A stretch of 64,000 nucleotides of DNA, taken from positions 558,001-622,000 of the forward strand of contig CAZDWJ010000001.1 in NCBI GenBank assembly GCA_964509195.1, in the 5' to 3' direction. This document shows positions 18,009 through 27,282 of this stretch, piece after piece. Numbering within the stretch: position 1 is the stretch's first letter; each line of letters begins with the position of its first letter. The position numbers were made by a program, and so were the translations under genes. A model generated the notes under the pieces. That model saw only the letters and a program-made list of their open reading frames with translations. It ran no database searches and was not told where the DNA came from. This DNA comes from UBA4802 sp964509195. GTDB lineage: Bacteria > Spirochaetota > UBA4802 > UB4802.

Positions 18009-19574
18009 ATGAAGCGATATGTATTTACAATGATTATATTTTTTATAAGCGCAGCTTGTGTTAGTGCACAGACAATAAGGCCAGATATCACTAAAGTTAT
18101 CGTGTATTATGACAGTGCTCTTATTAAGAAAGAAGCAAGACTTAATTTACATAAAGGTGAAAATGTAATAAGCATTGAGGGGCTGCCAGCTTCGATGATC
18201 AATGAATCGGTGCAGGTTGTTGTAAAAGGTGCCACACTGCATGATGTCACTGTGCAGACTACATACTTAAAAAAAGGAGATGCTCAGCGTATTAATGCAC
18301 TCAAAGAAAAACTGGAAGCAATTACCAATGAAATAAACGTAAAACAAAATGAGATACAGTCCATCAATTTAGTGTTGGAATATCTGAAGAAAGGGAGCAC
18401 ATCGCCATTTTCGGTAAACATGGCTTCGTCTCAGATGCAATCGATATTGCAGTTAATTGAGCAGCACAGCATGCAAAGCTATGCAAAAATAGCAAAGTTG
18501 CAACAGGCAATTCAGAAACTTAGAGAGGAAAAGGAGCGGCTTGAGAAGGAGCTATCGCTTTTAAGTAGCAGTGAAACAACAAAATCCTTACAGCTTAGTA
18601 TTGTTAATACGGGGCAGGATACCGCAACATTGATTTTACAGTATATAACTGGGAATGCGGGCTGGAATATGGATTATGAAGCGCGAGCAAATACCGAAAC
18701 TTCAACCGTTGAGGTGGCATGTAATGCGCGCGTGTATCAGCGCACCGGTGAAGACTGGAAGGATGTTTCCGTAGAGCTATCGACATCAAAGCCGTTTGTG
18801 GCAACACAATTACCCACTTTGAATGCGTGGTATCTTGATATTTACCAGCCATATTATTATAAAGAATCTGCAAAAAGCATGAAACTCAGAAGTAAAGAAG
18901 ATGCGGAAGCGGATGCATTACCAGAAACAGAGATGCCTGCAATACAGGAAGAGCGTATTGCATTTACATTTCAGGTAAAGGGAGCAAAAACCATTCCTTC
19001 CGATGGCAATGCATATAAAATACCTGTTGCAAAAGCAACGTCGGATTGTAGTTTGCGGTATGCAACGGTTCCAAAAATACTTCCATATGTATTGCTTGAA
19101 AGTGAATTTGCCAATCCTTTTGATTTTCCCATGCAGGGGGGTAGCATGAATGTATATCTGGATGGCAAATTTGTAAATTCGTTCACCATTAATAAACCGT
19201 ATGTACCCAAAGACCCAATCAGGATTGCGCTGGGTGTGGATGAAAGCCTTTCAATTGAACGAAAGTTAGTAAGCAAAAAAACTGAGTATAAGGGGCTGGT
19301 GAGTAAAACAAAGCGTATTGAGTATGTCTATGCCATAAAGCTTGCCAATGGCAAAAAACGCACTGTAACAGTAACGGTGCAGGATGCTATTCCTGTATCG
19401 CAAAATGAGAAGATTGTGGTTTCCCTTGTCAATAAAAACAGCATTGGGGCTACCATCGATAATGAAGGAAAAGCAACCTGGCAGGTTGAACTTTCCCCCA
19501 ATCAAAAAAAAGAATTAATGATTCACTTTGCTGTTGAGTATCCTGAGAATGTACAGGTTACAGGGCTGGAGTAG
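18009..19574 (+). CDS. DUF4139/DUF4140 (MuiA-like) secreted protein
   Basis: 521 residues with a cleavable signal peptide (cut near VSA|QT). DUF4140 occupies the N-terminal ~100 residues (VIVYYDSALIKKEARLNL). A coiled coil (ALKEKLEAITNEINVKQNEIQ...) and a beta-rich DUF4139 half follow (LSTSKPFV, YATVPKILPYVLLESEFANP, SLVNKNSIGA). Homologues are called mucoidy inhibitor A or YuaB-like, with no defined biochemistry. The ATG follows AAAGGAGG. The RNA methyltransferase gene starts six bases after the stop, so they are likely one operon. Confidence 0.85.
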   Translation: MKRYVFTMIIFFISAACVSAQTIRPDITKVIVYYDSALIKKEARLNLHKGENVISIEGLPASMINESVQVVVKGATLHDVTVQTTYLKKGDAQRINALKEKLEAITNEINVKQNEIQSINLVLEYLKKGSTSPFSVNMASSQMQSILQLIEQHSMQSYAKIAKLQQAIQKLREEKERLEKELSLLSSSETTKSLQLSIVNTGQDTATLILQYITGNAGWNMDYEARANTETSTVEVACNARVYQRTGEDWKDVSVELSTSKPFVATQLPTLNAWYLDIYQPYYYKESAKSMKLRSKEDAEADALPETEMPAIQEERIAFTFQVKGAKTIPSDGNAYKIPVAKATSDCSLRYATVPKILPYVLLESEFANPFDFPMQGGSMNVYLDGKFVNSFTINKPYVPKDPIRIALGVDESLSIERKLVSKKTEYKGLVSKTKRIEYVYAIKLANGKKRTVTVTVQDAIPVSQNEKIVVSLVNKNSIGATIDNEGKATWQVELSPNQKKELMIHFAVEYPENVQVTGLE

Positions 19575-19579
19575 CAGCG

Positions 19580-20719
19580 TTGAAAAAACAGCTTAAACTT
19601 TTATTATCCATTGCAGACAGATTTTCTGATAATCGGAGTGAGCCACCATGCATGTATGCGGGAAGTTGTGGTGGATGTACACTGCAGCATTTTGATTACG
19701 ATACACAGCTTGTAATTAAAAAGGAATACTGTAATGTCTTGCTGAATTCTGTTGCGCATGTTGATGATGTTGAGCCTTCACAGCCGCTGGGATATCGCAA
19801 CCGTATGGATTATGTGACAGCCTTTGGAAAGATTGGCTTGCGCAGAAGGGGAAGTTTCAAACATGTGGTTGATCTACATGATTGTCTATTATTACAGGAT
19901 AAAAGCAGGCACATATTTTCCACGCTACGTGAAAAGCTTGCAGGTGTTGAAGACTATGATTACCTTACTCATACTGGCTATCTGCGATACACGGTGTTGC
20001 GTCAGGGCTGTAACACGGGCCAGGTTATGGCAAACTTTGTAGTGGCAAGGCAAGAGAATCATCTGCAACGTGTCATTGATGCTATCTATGATTCTACCCA
20101 TTCCATTTCGTTTATCTTAAGTGATGGGCTTGCTGATCTAAGCTACGGGAAAGTAATTGAAGATGTAAAACAAGGGTATATTGAAGAAACACTTGATGGA
20201 GTGCGGTACAGAATTACGCCCAACTCATTTTTTCAGGCAAATACGTATATTACACAGCTGATGTACAGAGAAATAGCAAAGAATGTATATGGCAGGGTGT
20301 TAGATATGTACTGTGGTGTGGGAAGCATAAGTATTTTTATTGCTGCATATGTGGACTCTGTCACGGGTGTGGAAGTACAGGAAGAAGCTATACAGGTAGC
20401 TAATGAAAATGCTAGAATAAATGCTATCAACAATGTACAGTTTGTACAGGGTGATGCAGTGGAGTATCTGGGTACACATGCTATTGATTATGATGTAGTT
20501 ATCGTTGACCCACCGCGCACAGGGCTGGGACCTAAGGTTGTAGCTAAGCTATTGGAATCAGGAGTAGGCAGGATTGTGTATATGTCATGTAATCCAATTA
20601 CGTTTACACAGGATACCATAGGTCTTTGCCAGTCATATACGTTGCAGTGGTGCAAAGCATATGATATGTTTCCCCAAACGCCGCATCTTGAACTTCTTGC
20701 AGTGTTTGACAAAAAATGA
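19580..20719 (+). CDS. TrmA/RlmD-family RNA uracil-C5 methyltransferase
   Basis: 379 residues. An N-terminal Fe-S motif (CMYAGSCGGC plus a later Cys in HDCLLL) matches RlmD/RumA enzymes. The C-terminal SAM domain has MYCGVGSISIF, FVQGDA, VDPPRTGLG and the catalytic Cys in MSCNP. It should methylate a uridine in 23S rRNA (U747 or U1939) or tRNA; which one cannot be told. No TRAM domain is seen at the N-terminus, so the protein is shorter than RlmD. The start is TTG with GGAG upstream. It overlaps the next methyltransferase by four bases. Confidence 0.88.
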   Translation: MKKQLKLLLSIADRFSDNRSEPPCMYAGSCGGCTLQHFDYDTQLVIKKEYCNVLLNSVAHVDDVEPSQPLGYRNRMDYVTAFGKIGLRRRGSFKHVVDLHDCLLLQDKSRHIFSTLREKLAGVEDYDYLTHTGYLRYTVLRQGCNTGQVMANFVVARQENHLQRVIDAIYDSTHSISFILSDGLADLSYGKVIEDVKQGYIEETLDGVRYRITPNSFFQANTYITQLMYREIAKNVYGRVLDMYCGVGSISIFIAAYVDSVTGVEVQEEAIQVANENARINAINNVQFVQGDAVEYLGTHAIDYDVVIVDPPRTGLGPKVVAKLLESGVGRIVYMSCNPITFTQDTIGLCQSYTLQWCKAYDMFPQTPHLELLAVFDKK

Positions 20720-21885
20720 CAACAAACTACAGCACTTCATCAAAAGCTATTCAGCGCCGTGTGTACCAGCACGTCATACAGAAGCCACACACATTTTTTG
20801 CTGTGGTACAGCCTGGCTTTGAAGCCACAGCACATACAGAACTATCGCTCCTTGGCATAGAAAAGTGCACAGTGACAAAAGGTGGTATTGCTTTCAGGGG
20901 ATTACTACAGCAATGCTATTCAGTAAATTTTTATTCACGTATTGTAACACGGGTGCTTATGCGATTGACCCATTTCAGGGCATACCATTTTAATGAGATC
21001 TATCGCACACTAAAAGAATTTCCGTGGGAATTATATATTGGCAATGGTGTAACTATTGATGTGGAGGTTAGCGTACATAAATCAAAACTCCACCACACGC
21101 AAAGAATTGCAGAAGAAGTGAAAAAGGCAATAATAAAGCGCCTTGCCATGTTTGCAATAAAGTGCAATACCTCTGATGTAGTTCAGAAAGTATTTGTACG
21201 ATTTGATCATGATGAGTGCATGGTAAGCCTTGATTCAAGCGGTGAACCGCTCTACAAGCGCGGCTACAAGCAGTATGTGAGTGATGCTCCCTTGCGCGAG
21301 ACAATTGCTGCAGCACTATTATATGAGTGCAATGTGGGTGAGTGTGATACCATCATTGATCCCATGTGTGGCAGTGGTACGTTTCCTATTGAGGCATGGA
21401 GTATTATCAACAATATACCACCGGGGGCTAATCGTAGGTTTGCATGTATGCATTGGCCATCATTTCGTAAACATGTATACACTGATGTTACACGTAAAGC
21501 ATCAGGAGCACAGAAGGATATAACAATTATAGCCGGGGACAAAAATCCTGACATGGTAGCTGTGACCCAACGCAACAGCAAAATAGCAGGAGCAACCATA
21601 CACTTATATACTGAAGATTTTTTAAAAGAAAAAAAGAACATTAACGGAAACAATGTGCTTTGTACTGTCAATCCACCGTATGGCAGACGCATTAATTCTG
21701 GCAACACAAGAGAACTTTACACACGTCTTGCCTTTATTTTTAAAGAATGGTACCCGCACTGGAGCTTTTGTGTGTTAATCCCTTCAGAGATGAGAGATGT
21801 GTTTAATATCCCTGTGAGCAAGGAAATTAAATTTTTCCATGGTGGGCTTCCGGTTACCGCCATGATTGCAGTAAGAGGGCGATAG
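20716..21885 (+). CDS. THUMP-domain RNA guanine-N2 methyltransferase (RlmL/TrmN-type)
   Basis: 389 residues. A THUMP RNA-binding domain (about 30-180) is followed by a Rossmann methyltransferase with DPMCGSGTFPIEAW and the catalytic NPPYGRRI motif typical of N2-guanine methyltransferases acting on 23S rRNA (RlmL N-terminal half) or tRNA. The start overlaps the previous gene's stop as ATGA, so translation is probably coupled, giving a two-gene RNA-modification unit. The 3' end overlaps the convergent HD gene by 32 bases. Confidence 0.9.
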   Translation: MTTNYSTSSKAIQRRVYQHVIQKPHTFFAVVQPGFEATAHTELSLLGIEKCTVTKGGIAFRGLLQQCYSVNFYSRIVTRVLMRLTHFRAYHFNEIYRTLKEFPWELYIGNGVTIDVEVSVHKSKLHHTQRIAEEVKKAIIKRLAMFAIKCNTSDVVQKVFVRFDHDECMVSLDSSGEPLYKRGYKQYVSDAPLRETIAAALLYECNVGECDTIIDPMCGSGTFPIEAWSIINNIPPGANRRFACMHWPSFRKHVYTDVTRKASGAQKDITIIAGDKNPDMVAVTQRNSKIAGATIHLYTEDFLKEKKNINGNNVLCTVNPPYGRRINSGNTRELYTRLAFIFKEWYPHWSFCVLIPSEMRDVFNIPVSKEIKFFHGGLPVTAMIAVRGR

Positions 21886-22396
21886 CTACTGCAATCTTTG
21901 CAAATGTAATTTTTACCGATGATAATAGAACAGCCATTTTTACACTAATGTAATTAATATAGTCCTTTGTTGACACTATTTTATCTGCAATAGTTACAAT
22001 CCAGGACTCTGGATATCGCGGAGGTAGTGGCGTTAGTGGCCACATATGGCGAAGGATACTGTCTTTCTCTTTTGGGTTCAGGATAAAATGTTTTGAAGCA
22101 TTGTTGAGTGCAATGCGAGGATGCCTGAATCCATGAAGGCGGGGACCACCGGTGCGCCAGTTATACATGAAAAAATCATGCAGCATTGCACCACGAGTTG
22201 CAGCAACATAATCTAATTTTAGTGAAAACGCTAATTTATACGCTAACTGTGCTACTTCCAGTGTGTGATGGTAGCAGGTGGTGGTGCCGTGATGTGTATA
22301 CTGTTGTAATGATTTAAAATCTTCATTGTTAAGAATATCCTGCACAAATGGCAACGAATATATCTCTACACTTCTCATAGCTTTACTTAAATACAT
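21854..22396 (-). CDS. HD-domain phosphohydrolase
   Basis: 180 residues with an HD domain: the first His in CYHHTLEVAQLAY, the HD pair in RGAMLHDFFMYNW, and the last Asp in IVTIADKIVS. Members hydrolyse nucleotides or phosphate esters; the substrate is unknown. It lies five bases after the CmpB-like gene, in the same TetR-led operon. The start may be 22396 or the ATG at 22378. A hydrophobic tail (MAVLLSSVKITFAKIAVAIALL) may be a membrane anchor. Confidence 0.82.
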   Translation of the reverse strand: MYLSKAMRSVEIYSLPFVQDILNNEDFKSLQQYTHHGTTTCYHHTLEVAQLAYKLAFSLKLDYVAATRGAMLHDFFMYNWRTGGPRLHGFRHPRIALNNASKHFILNPKEKDSILRHMWPLTPLPPRYPESWIVTIADKIVSTKDYINYISVKMAVLLSSVKITFAKIAVAIALLLQSWR

Positions 22397-22401
22397 ATAA
22401 A

Positions 22402-23142
22402 TTACTTGTTTTGTTGGTATATGTTGCGAATAGCGGCAACTATTTTAGTATATCTCTTTTTTAAGAGTGTAATAATTTTATTTGTTTGTAAAGGAGGTAT
22501 GTTAAAAAATTTTTTTCTTTGTGCAAGAGCTGCATCAACAAAAACGCGGAGTGTGAGCAATGCGTCGTTTTGAAGCTTAATAAATGATAATCGGTATGCT
22601 GAAGGATTAAATTCTGGCAATCTGACTGGCAGCAACTTATGGACAATGTTATGTGTGATAATCCAATCGGTAATCATAACGAACATTCCAGTGGCTATTG
22701 CTGTATAGATAATCAGAGGGTGCAACGATGCAACAAAGTAGCTGTACAGCGGTAAAACTACAAATTCAAATGCTAAAGCCAGAATACCCCATATTAGTGA
22801 AAAAGGCAGGCACACATGTCCCTGGATATTAAGTGGTTCATCAGTGTAATCCCAGTAACGTTTGCCAGTAATTGTATAAAGAATAACACCGGTGATGTAT
22901 TCTAAGATACTCAGGGAAATAAAATAGATTGCAAATTTGTACATGATTGGAATACCTCTGGTAGCATAGGCGACAGTCGTAATGATAAGGGCGCCTGTGC
23001 CATAAATAGGAAGGTATGGCCCTGTTAAAAATCCAGGATTAACAAAACGTTTATTGGCAAGTGAACGATAAATAACTTCTAAAAACCATCCCGCAATTGA
23101 AAATACGATGAACTCAAACAGCATCACATTAAGCTGTGCCAT
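22402..23142 (-). CDS. CmpB-like putative ABC transporter membrane protein (PF06541-type)
   Basis: 246 residues with about five membrane helices. The family pattern is clear: FSIAGWFLEVIYRSL, NPGFLTGPYLPIYG, LEYITGVILYTITGKRYWDYTDEPLNIQGHVCLPFSLIWG. Annotated elsewhere as a type IV ABC-transporter permease, but no ATPase gene is present here and transport is unproven. The gene overlaps the tetR gene by 14 bases and is followed by the HD gene, so the three form one operon under the palindrome at 23712-23734. Confidence 0.85.
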   Translation of the reverse strand: MAQLNVMLFEFIVFSIAGWFLEVIYRSLANKRFVNPGFLTGPYLPIYGTGALIITTVAYATRGIPIMYKFAIYFISLSILEYITGVILYTITGKRYWDYTDEPLNIQGHVCLPFSLIWGILALAFEFVVLPLYSYFVASLHPLIIYTAIATGMFVMITDWIITHNIVHKLLPVRLPEFNPSAYRLSFIKLQNDALLTLRVFVDAALAQRKKFFNIPPLQTNKIITLLKKRYTKIVAAIRNIYQQNK

Positions 23143-23701
23143 TGTTCCCCTCCTTTACCTTGTGTTTAAAGAATGTCGATGAGATGAAATTGATGCTGTC
23201 GTCAAATGATTCCACTGAAAAAGGGATATGTTTAATGGATGACTCTATACCTTTCAGTAACAGTAACAGTGTATGTATTATCTGGTTACTATCGCCACTA
23301 CGTAACAAACCAGAATTTGAAGCGTGTTGCACAATTTTTTGTAAAAGGTGCTCTTCTTTTCGGTTAAGTTCTTCTTTTAATTCATTTTCTTCCAATACGG
23401 GGTCGTTGATAAACGGGTTATTTTTAAAAAGACTGATATGTTCGTGCATTAATGACTTTATGGCATCAACAGGATGAGTAGTTGTTTCGGTAATTTTTTG
23501 CAGATGTTCTTCAAACTGCTGCAGTTTGTTCACAATGAGTGCTTTAAGCAAGCCCTCTTTGTTGCCAAAATAGTTATAGATAGTAGCTTTAGCAACTCTG
23601 GCATCACGGGCAATATCATCCACAGCGGTTTTTTTAATGCCAAATCTGTTGAACATTGCTTCTGCAGTTGCCAAAATCTGTTGTTGTTTTCGTCGGGTCA
23701 T
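23129..23701 (-). CDS. TetR-family transcriptional regulator
   Basis: 190 residues. The N-terminal helix-turn-helix (FGIKKTAVDDIARDARVAKATIYNYFGNKEGLL) is a standard TetR DNA-binding domain; the C-terminal ligand domain is unassigned. It is the first gene of an operon with the CmpB-like and HD genes. A perfect 23-bp palindrome starts 11 bases upstream of its start codon, where autorepression would act. Confidence 0.93.
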   Translation of the reverse strand: MTRRKQQQILATAEAMFNRFGIKKTAVDDIARDARVAKATIYNYFGNKEGLLKALIVNKLQQFEEHLQKITETTTHPVDAIKSLMHEHISLFKNNPFINDPVLEENELKEELNRKEEHLLQKIVQHASNSGLLRSGDSNQIIHTLLLLLKGIESSIKHIPFSVESFDDSINFISSTFFKHKVKEGNNGTA

Positions 23702-23711
23702 AATATTATAC

Positions 23712-23734
23712 TTTTATACTATTTTAGTATAAAA
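23712..23734. promoter_or_regulatory. Candidate TetR operator (perfect palindrome)
   Basis: TTTTATACTA, three bases, then TAGTATAAAA: a 10+3+10 exact palindrome directly upstream of the tetR start, where a repressor dimer would block the operon. Confidence 0.6.
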
Positions 23735-24065
23735 ATACTATCATTTATGTCTTTTGACAAAAAAATTTTCTACAAATTTTTAAGATTTTTAATATGTATG
23801 CGATAGTTATCGGTATTATTAGTGGTCAGAGCATTTTGTTGACCATTATAATGAATATAATTGTGGTGAAGAATTGATGGCTACCAACTGTAAAAAATTC
23901 ACAAAAATATGCTATTCGTTGTATGAATTTTTGTTAAATTATAGTGGTTTTGTTCAGGTTTAAAAAATGCTTGTATTTTTTCAAGTGGTTATTCAAATGG
24001 TCATAACCGTAGTATGATAATAAAATGGTAATAAAGTATAATTTAAATTTTTAAATAAGGTTTAA

Positions 24066-24665
24066 ATGGCAAAAATCAAGCGAGCACTCATTAGTTTATC
24101 AGACAAATCCGGGATTATACCATTTGCTTCAAAGCTTAAAGATTTTGGTGTTGATATTTTATCTACAGGAGGGACTGCAAAGCTTTTACGTGATGCAGGT
24201 ATTACAGTTACTGAAGTTTCTGATTATACTGGTTTTCCAGAAATGATGGATGGCAGAGTCAAAACCCTGCATCCAAAGATTCATGGAGCACTTTTAGGAT
24301 TGCGCGATAATCCTGAACATGTTGCAGCAATGCAGAAGCATGGGATAATTCCCATAGACATGGTTATAATTAACCTGTATCCATTTAAGCAAACAGTCGC
24401 AAAAGGATGTACACAGGAAGAGGCAATAGAAAATATCGATATCGGTGGACCGGCAATGCTCAGGTCCTCTGCAAAAAATTATAAATATGTCACAGTGATC
24501 ATTGACCCTTCAGATTATGAAGCGGTGCTCAAAGAGATGGAAGCAAATAACGGTGATGTATCAGAAAAGACAAATTTTAGACTGGCAATTAAGGTTTTTG
24601 AGTTGACATCAAGCTATGATTCAATGATAGCTGCATACTTGAAACAACAATATACGAATGCGTAG
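24066..24665 (+). CDS. purH: Stand-alone IMP cyclohydrolase (PurH N-terminal domain)
   Basis: 199 residues covering the MGS-like IMP cyclohydrolase domain only: ISLSDKSGI, LSTGGTAKLL, TGFPEMMDGRVKTLHPKIHGALL, INLYPF, IDIGGPAMLRSSAKN and FELTSSYDSMIAAYL. This is the last step of purine synthesis (FAICAR to IMP). Bifunctional PurH is about 510 residues; here the AICAR transformylase half is absent, and no trace of it follows in the 65 bases before acsA. The formyl transfer must be made by another gene, such as a separate PurH2 or PurP (inference). AAGG precedes the ATG; TATAAT at 24037-24042 may be its -10. Confidence 0.92.
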   Translation: MAKIKRALISLSDKSGIIPFASKLKDFGVDILSTGGTAKLLRDAGITVTEVSDYTGFPEMMDGRVKTLHPKIHGALLGLRDNPEHVAAMQKHGIIPIDMVIINLYPFKQTVAKGCTQEEAIENIDIGGPAMLRSSAKNYKYVTVIIDPSDYEAVLKEMEANNGDVSEKTNFRLAIKVFELTSSYDSMIAAYLKQQYTNA

Positions 24666-24730
24666 GGTTAAGCCGCGGTAGAGCGGCACCCATAATGTGC
24701 ATACTACAATATAAACATCGGAGGTAATAG

Positions 24731-26713
24731 ATGGCAGAAGTTACATTAAAAGAGATTTACCCGGTTCCTGAGAAATTCCGCAAAAAAGCGTATATAAAGA
24801 GCCGGGAAGAGTACGAAAAGATGTGGAAAGAATCACTGGCAAATCCAGAAGGTTTCTGGGGAAAAATTGCCGAAGAGTACATTACCTGGTTTAAAAAATG
24901 GGACAAGGTAATGGACTGCAACTACGGTACCACAGCAAAGGATCTCTGGGTGCGGTGGTTTGTTAATGGTAAACTCAACGTGTCGTACAACTGTCTTGAC
25001 AGGCATCTGGAAAAACGTGGCAATCAGGTTGCATTGATCTGGGAAGGCAATGAGCCAACCGAAGACAAAAAATTCACCTACAAAGAACTCCATGAGCAGG
25101 TATGTAAGTTTGCCAACGTTTTGAAAGCAAATGGCGTCAAAAAGGGCGACCGAGTAACGTTCTACCTGCCCATGATTCCTGAGCTTGCCATAGGTATCCT
25201 TGCATGTACGCGTATCGGTGCTGTTCACTCTGTGGTATTTGGTGGATTCTCCGCTGAAGCGCTCCGTGACCGAATTCAGGATTGTAAATCAGAAGTAGTT
25301 GTTTCCTGTGATGGTACTTTCCGTGGTGCAAAAGCTGTTCCTCAGAAAGAAAATGCTGACAAAGCTATTGCAGAATGCCCAACGGTTCGTCTCCACATTG
25401 TAGTAAAGCGTGTTGGTGACAAGATCCAGGTTAACTGGAATGACAAGATTGATAAGTGGTATGAAGAAGAAATGGCAAAGGTTGATGCTAACTGCCCTGC
25501 AGAGGAAATGGATGCTGAGGACCCAATGTTTATTCTTTATACTTCCGGTTCAACTGGCAAGCCAAAAGGTGTAATGCACACAACTGGTGGCTATTTAACC
25601 TATGTTGCCTTCACTCACAAGATTGTTTTTGACTACCATGATGGCGAAATCTACTGGTGTACTGCTGATATCGGCTGGGTAACAGGCCACTCATACATTG
25701 TGTATGGTCCATTAGCAAATGGTGCAACCACCATTATGTTTGAAGGTGTTCCCACATATCCAGATTTTGGCAGATTCTGGGCAATCGTCGAAAAATACAA
25801 AGTTAATATCTTCTATACAGCTCCAACCGCTATCCGTGCACTGGCAAAAGAAGGTGACAGCTGGGTTGACAAGCATGACATTTCATCATTACATCTGCTT
25901 GGTTCAGTTGGTGAGCCACTTAATCCAGAAGCATGGAACTGGTACTATAACAAGATAGGCAGAGGTGAGTGTCCAATAGTTGATACATGGTGGCAGACAG
26001 AAACAGGCGGTATTTTAATTACTCCGCTACCAGGTGCAATTGACATTAAGCCAGCTATGGCAACTGTTCCATTCTTTGGCGTTGAGCCATGTATTGTTGA
26101 TGACAACGGAACCGAGCTTGAAGGAGTATGTACGGGCAACCTGTGTATCAAGAGATCATGGCCAGGGCAGATGAGAGGCGTGTATGGCGATCCAGAACGA
26201 TTCTTCAATACATACTTTACACAGTTCCCTGGCAAGTACTTCACCGGTGATGGCTGCAAGCGCGACAAAGATGGCTACTATCAGATAACTGGCCGTGTTG
26301 ACGACGTTATCAACGTATCTGGCCACCGTATGGGTACTGCTGAAATTGAATCAGCTCTTGTTGGACATCCAAAAGTTGCTGAGGCTGCAGTTGTTGGATA
26401 TCCACATGAAATTAAAGGGCAGTCAATTTACGCATTCGTAACTTTGAAGACTGGTGTGGAAAAATCTGATGACCTCAAGAAAGAACTTGTTGCTCATGTT
26501 CGTAAGGAGATTGGGCCAATTGCTACCCCTGAAATGATACAGTGGGCAGACATGCTTCCAAAAACCCGTTCAGGTAAGATTATGCGCCGTATCTTAAAGA
26601 AAATTGCAGCTGGCGAATTTGACAAATCAGGTATGGGTGACACTTCAACACTGGCAGACCCAACAGTAGTTGATACACTTATCGATGATGCAAAGAAGCT
26701 TCAGGGCAAGTAA
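24731..26713 (+). CDS. acsA: Acetyl-CoA synthetase
   Basis: 660 residues, full length. Acetate + ATP + CoA gives acetyl-CoA, AMP and PPi. Motifs: TSGSTGKPKGVMHTTGGYL (P-loop), VDTWWQTETGG, TGDGCKRDKDGYYQITGR, SGHRMGTAEIESAL and PKTRSGKIMRRILKKIA, which carries the catalytic lysine that is controlled by acetylation in characterised enzymes. Codons appear more C-ending than in neighbouring genes, suggesting high expression. It begins after CGGAGG. A small GCCGC/GCGGC hairpin lies at 24672-24687 between purH and acsA. Confidence 0.96.
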   Translation: MAEVTLKEIYPVPEKFRKKAYIKSREEYEKMWKESLANPEGFWGKIAEEYITWFKKWDKVMDCNYGTTAKDLWVRWFVNGKLNVSYNCLDRHLEKRGNQVALIWEGNEPTEDKKFTYKELHEQVCKFANVLKANGVKKGDRVTFYLPMIPELAIGILACTRIGAVHSVVFGGFSAEALRDRIQDCKSEVVVSCDGTFRGAKAVPQKENADKAIAECPTVRLHIVVKRVGDKIQVNWNDKIDKWYEEEMAKVDANCPAEEMDAEDPMFILYTSGSTGKPKGVMHTTGGYLTYVAFTHKIVFDYHDGEIYWCTADIGWVTGHSYIVYGPLANGATTIMFEGVPTYPDFGRFWAIVEKYKVNIFYTAPTAIRALAKEGDSWVDKHDISSLHLLGSVGEPLNPEAWNWYYNKIGRGECPIVDTWWQTETGGILITPLPGAIDIKPAMATVPFFGVEPCIVDDNGTELEGVCTGNLCIKRSWPGQMRGVYGDPERFFNTYFTQFPGKYFTGDGCKRDKDGYYQITGRVDDVINVSGHRMGTAEIESALVGHPKVAEAAVVGYPHEIKGQSIYAFVTLKTGVEKSDDLKKELVAHVRKEIGPIATPEMIQWADMLPKTRSGKIMRRILKKIAAGEFDKSGMGDTSTLADPTVVDTLIDDAKKLQGK

Positions 26714-26725
26714 AAGAAATACAAG

Positions 26726-26759
26726 ATCTTACAGCGAAGCTAATGCTTCGCTGTAAGAT
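26726..26759. terminator. Hairpin between acsA and cobO
   Basis: ATCTTACAGCGAAGC pairs exactly with GCTTCGCTGTAAGAT over a four-base loop, between two convergent genes. The 15-bp stem lacks a long T-run but its position suits a bidirectional terminator. Confidence 0.75.
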
Positions 26760-26766
26760 TATATTC

Positions 26767-27282
26767 TCACCATTCTATTCCTTTTCGAGCATTGATTCCT
26801 TGCTGATAATAGTGTTTAATGTCTTTCATCTCTGTAATAAGGTCGCAGAATGCATGCAGTTTTTTAGGGAGCCCTCGCCCGGTCAGGATTAATTCTGTGT
26901 GGCTTCGTTTGGATTGTATCAATGCAATAATATCTTTAATTGTGATGAGCTTGAAATGCAGTGCTGTCAGTATTTCATCACAAATGATGATATCATAAGA
27001 GTTATCGCCACACACTTCCGTACAACGATTATATGCTTTCTGAACAGCTTTCTTATGTTCATCGTAAGTGCCGGGAATATAAAAATTTTTGGTTCCGTAT
27101 GATTCAATTGTTATTAAATCATGAAACCGTTTTAGCGCAATCTGTTCCCCGGACTTTTGTCCTTTTAAAAACTGAATGATGATAGTGCGCTTGCCCCACC
27201 CAGCAGCGCGGATAGCAAGCCCAATGGCAGCAGTTGTTTTTCCTTTGCCATTGCCAGTGTAGCATTGTACATACCCTTTCAC
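26767..27282 (-). CDS. cobO: Cob(I)yrinic acid a,c-diamide adenosyltransferase
   Basis: 171 residues of the CobO/BtuR family. The P-loop CYTGNGKGKTTAAIG (used with reversed nucleotide polarity in this family), GWGKRTIIIQFLKG, DIIICDEI and LILTGRGLP are all present. It adds the 5'-deoxyadenosyl group to corrinoids, making adenosylcobalamin. I place the start at the GTG at 27282, which overlaps the MFS stop as GTGA and has AAGG upstream; a longer frame would run into the MFS gene. Coupled translation with the MFS permease is therefore likely. Confidence 0.92.
   Translation of the reverse strand: MKGYVQCYTGNGKGKTTAAIGLAIRAAGWGKRTIIIQFLKGQKSGEQIALKRFHDLITIESYGTKNFYIPGTYDEHKKAVQKAYNRCTEVCGDNSYDIIICDEILTALHFKLITIKDIIALIQSKRSHTELILTGRGLPKKLHAFCDLITEMKDIKHYYQQGINARKGIEW

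Noticed and set aside
24672..24687. GCCGC/GCGGC hairpin between purH and acsA as terminator
   Set aside because: Five-base stem without T-run; acsA follows closely, so termination is doubtful.
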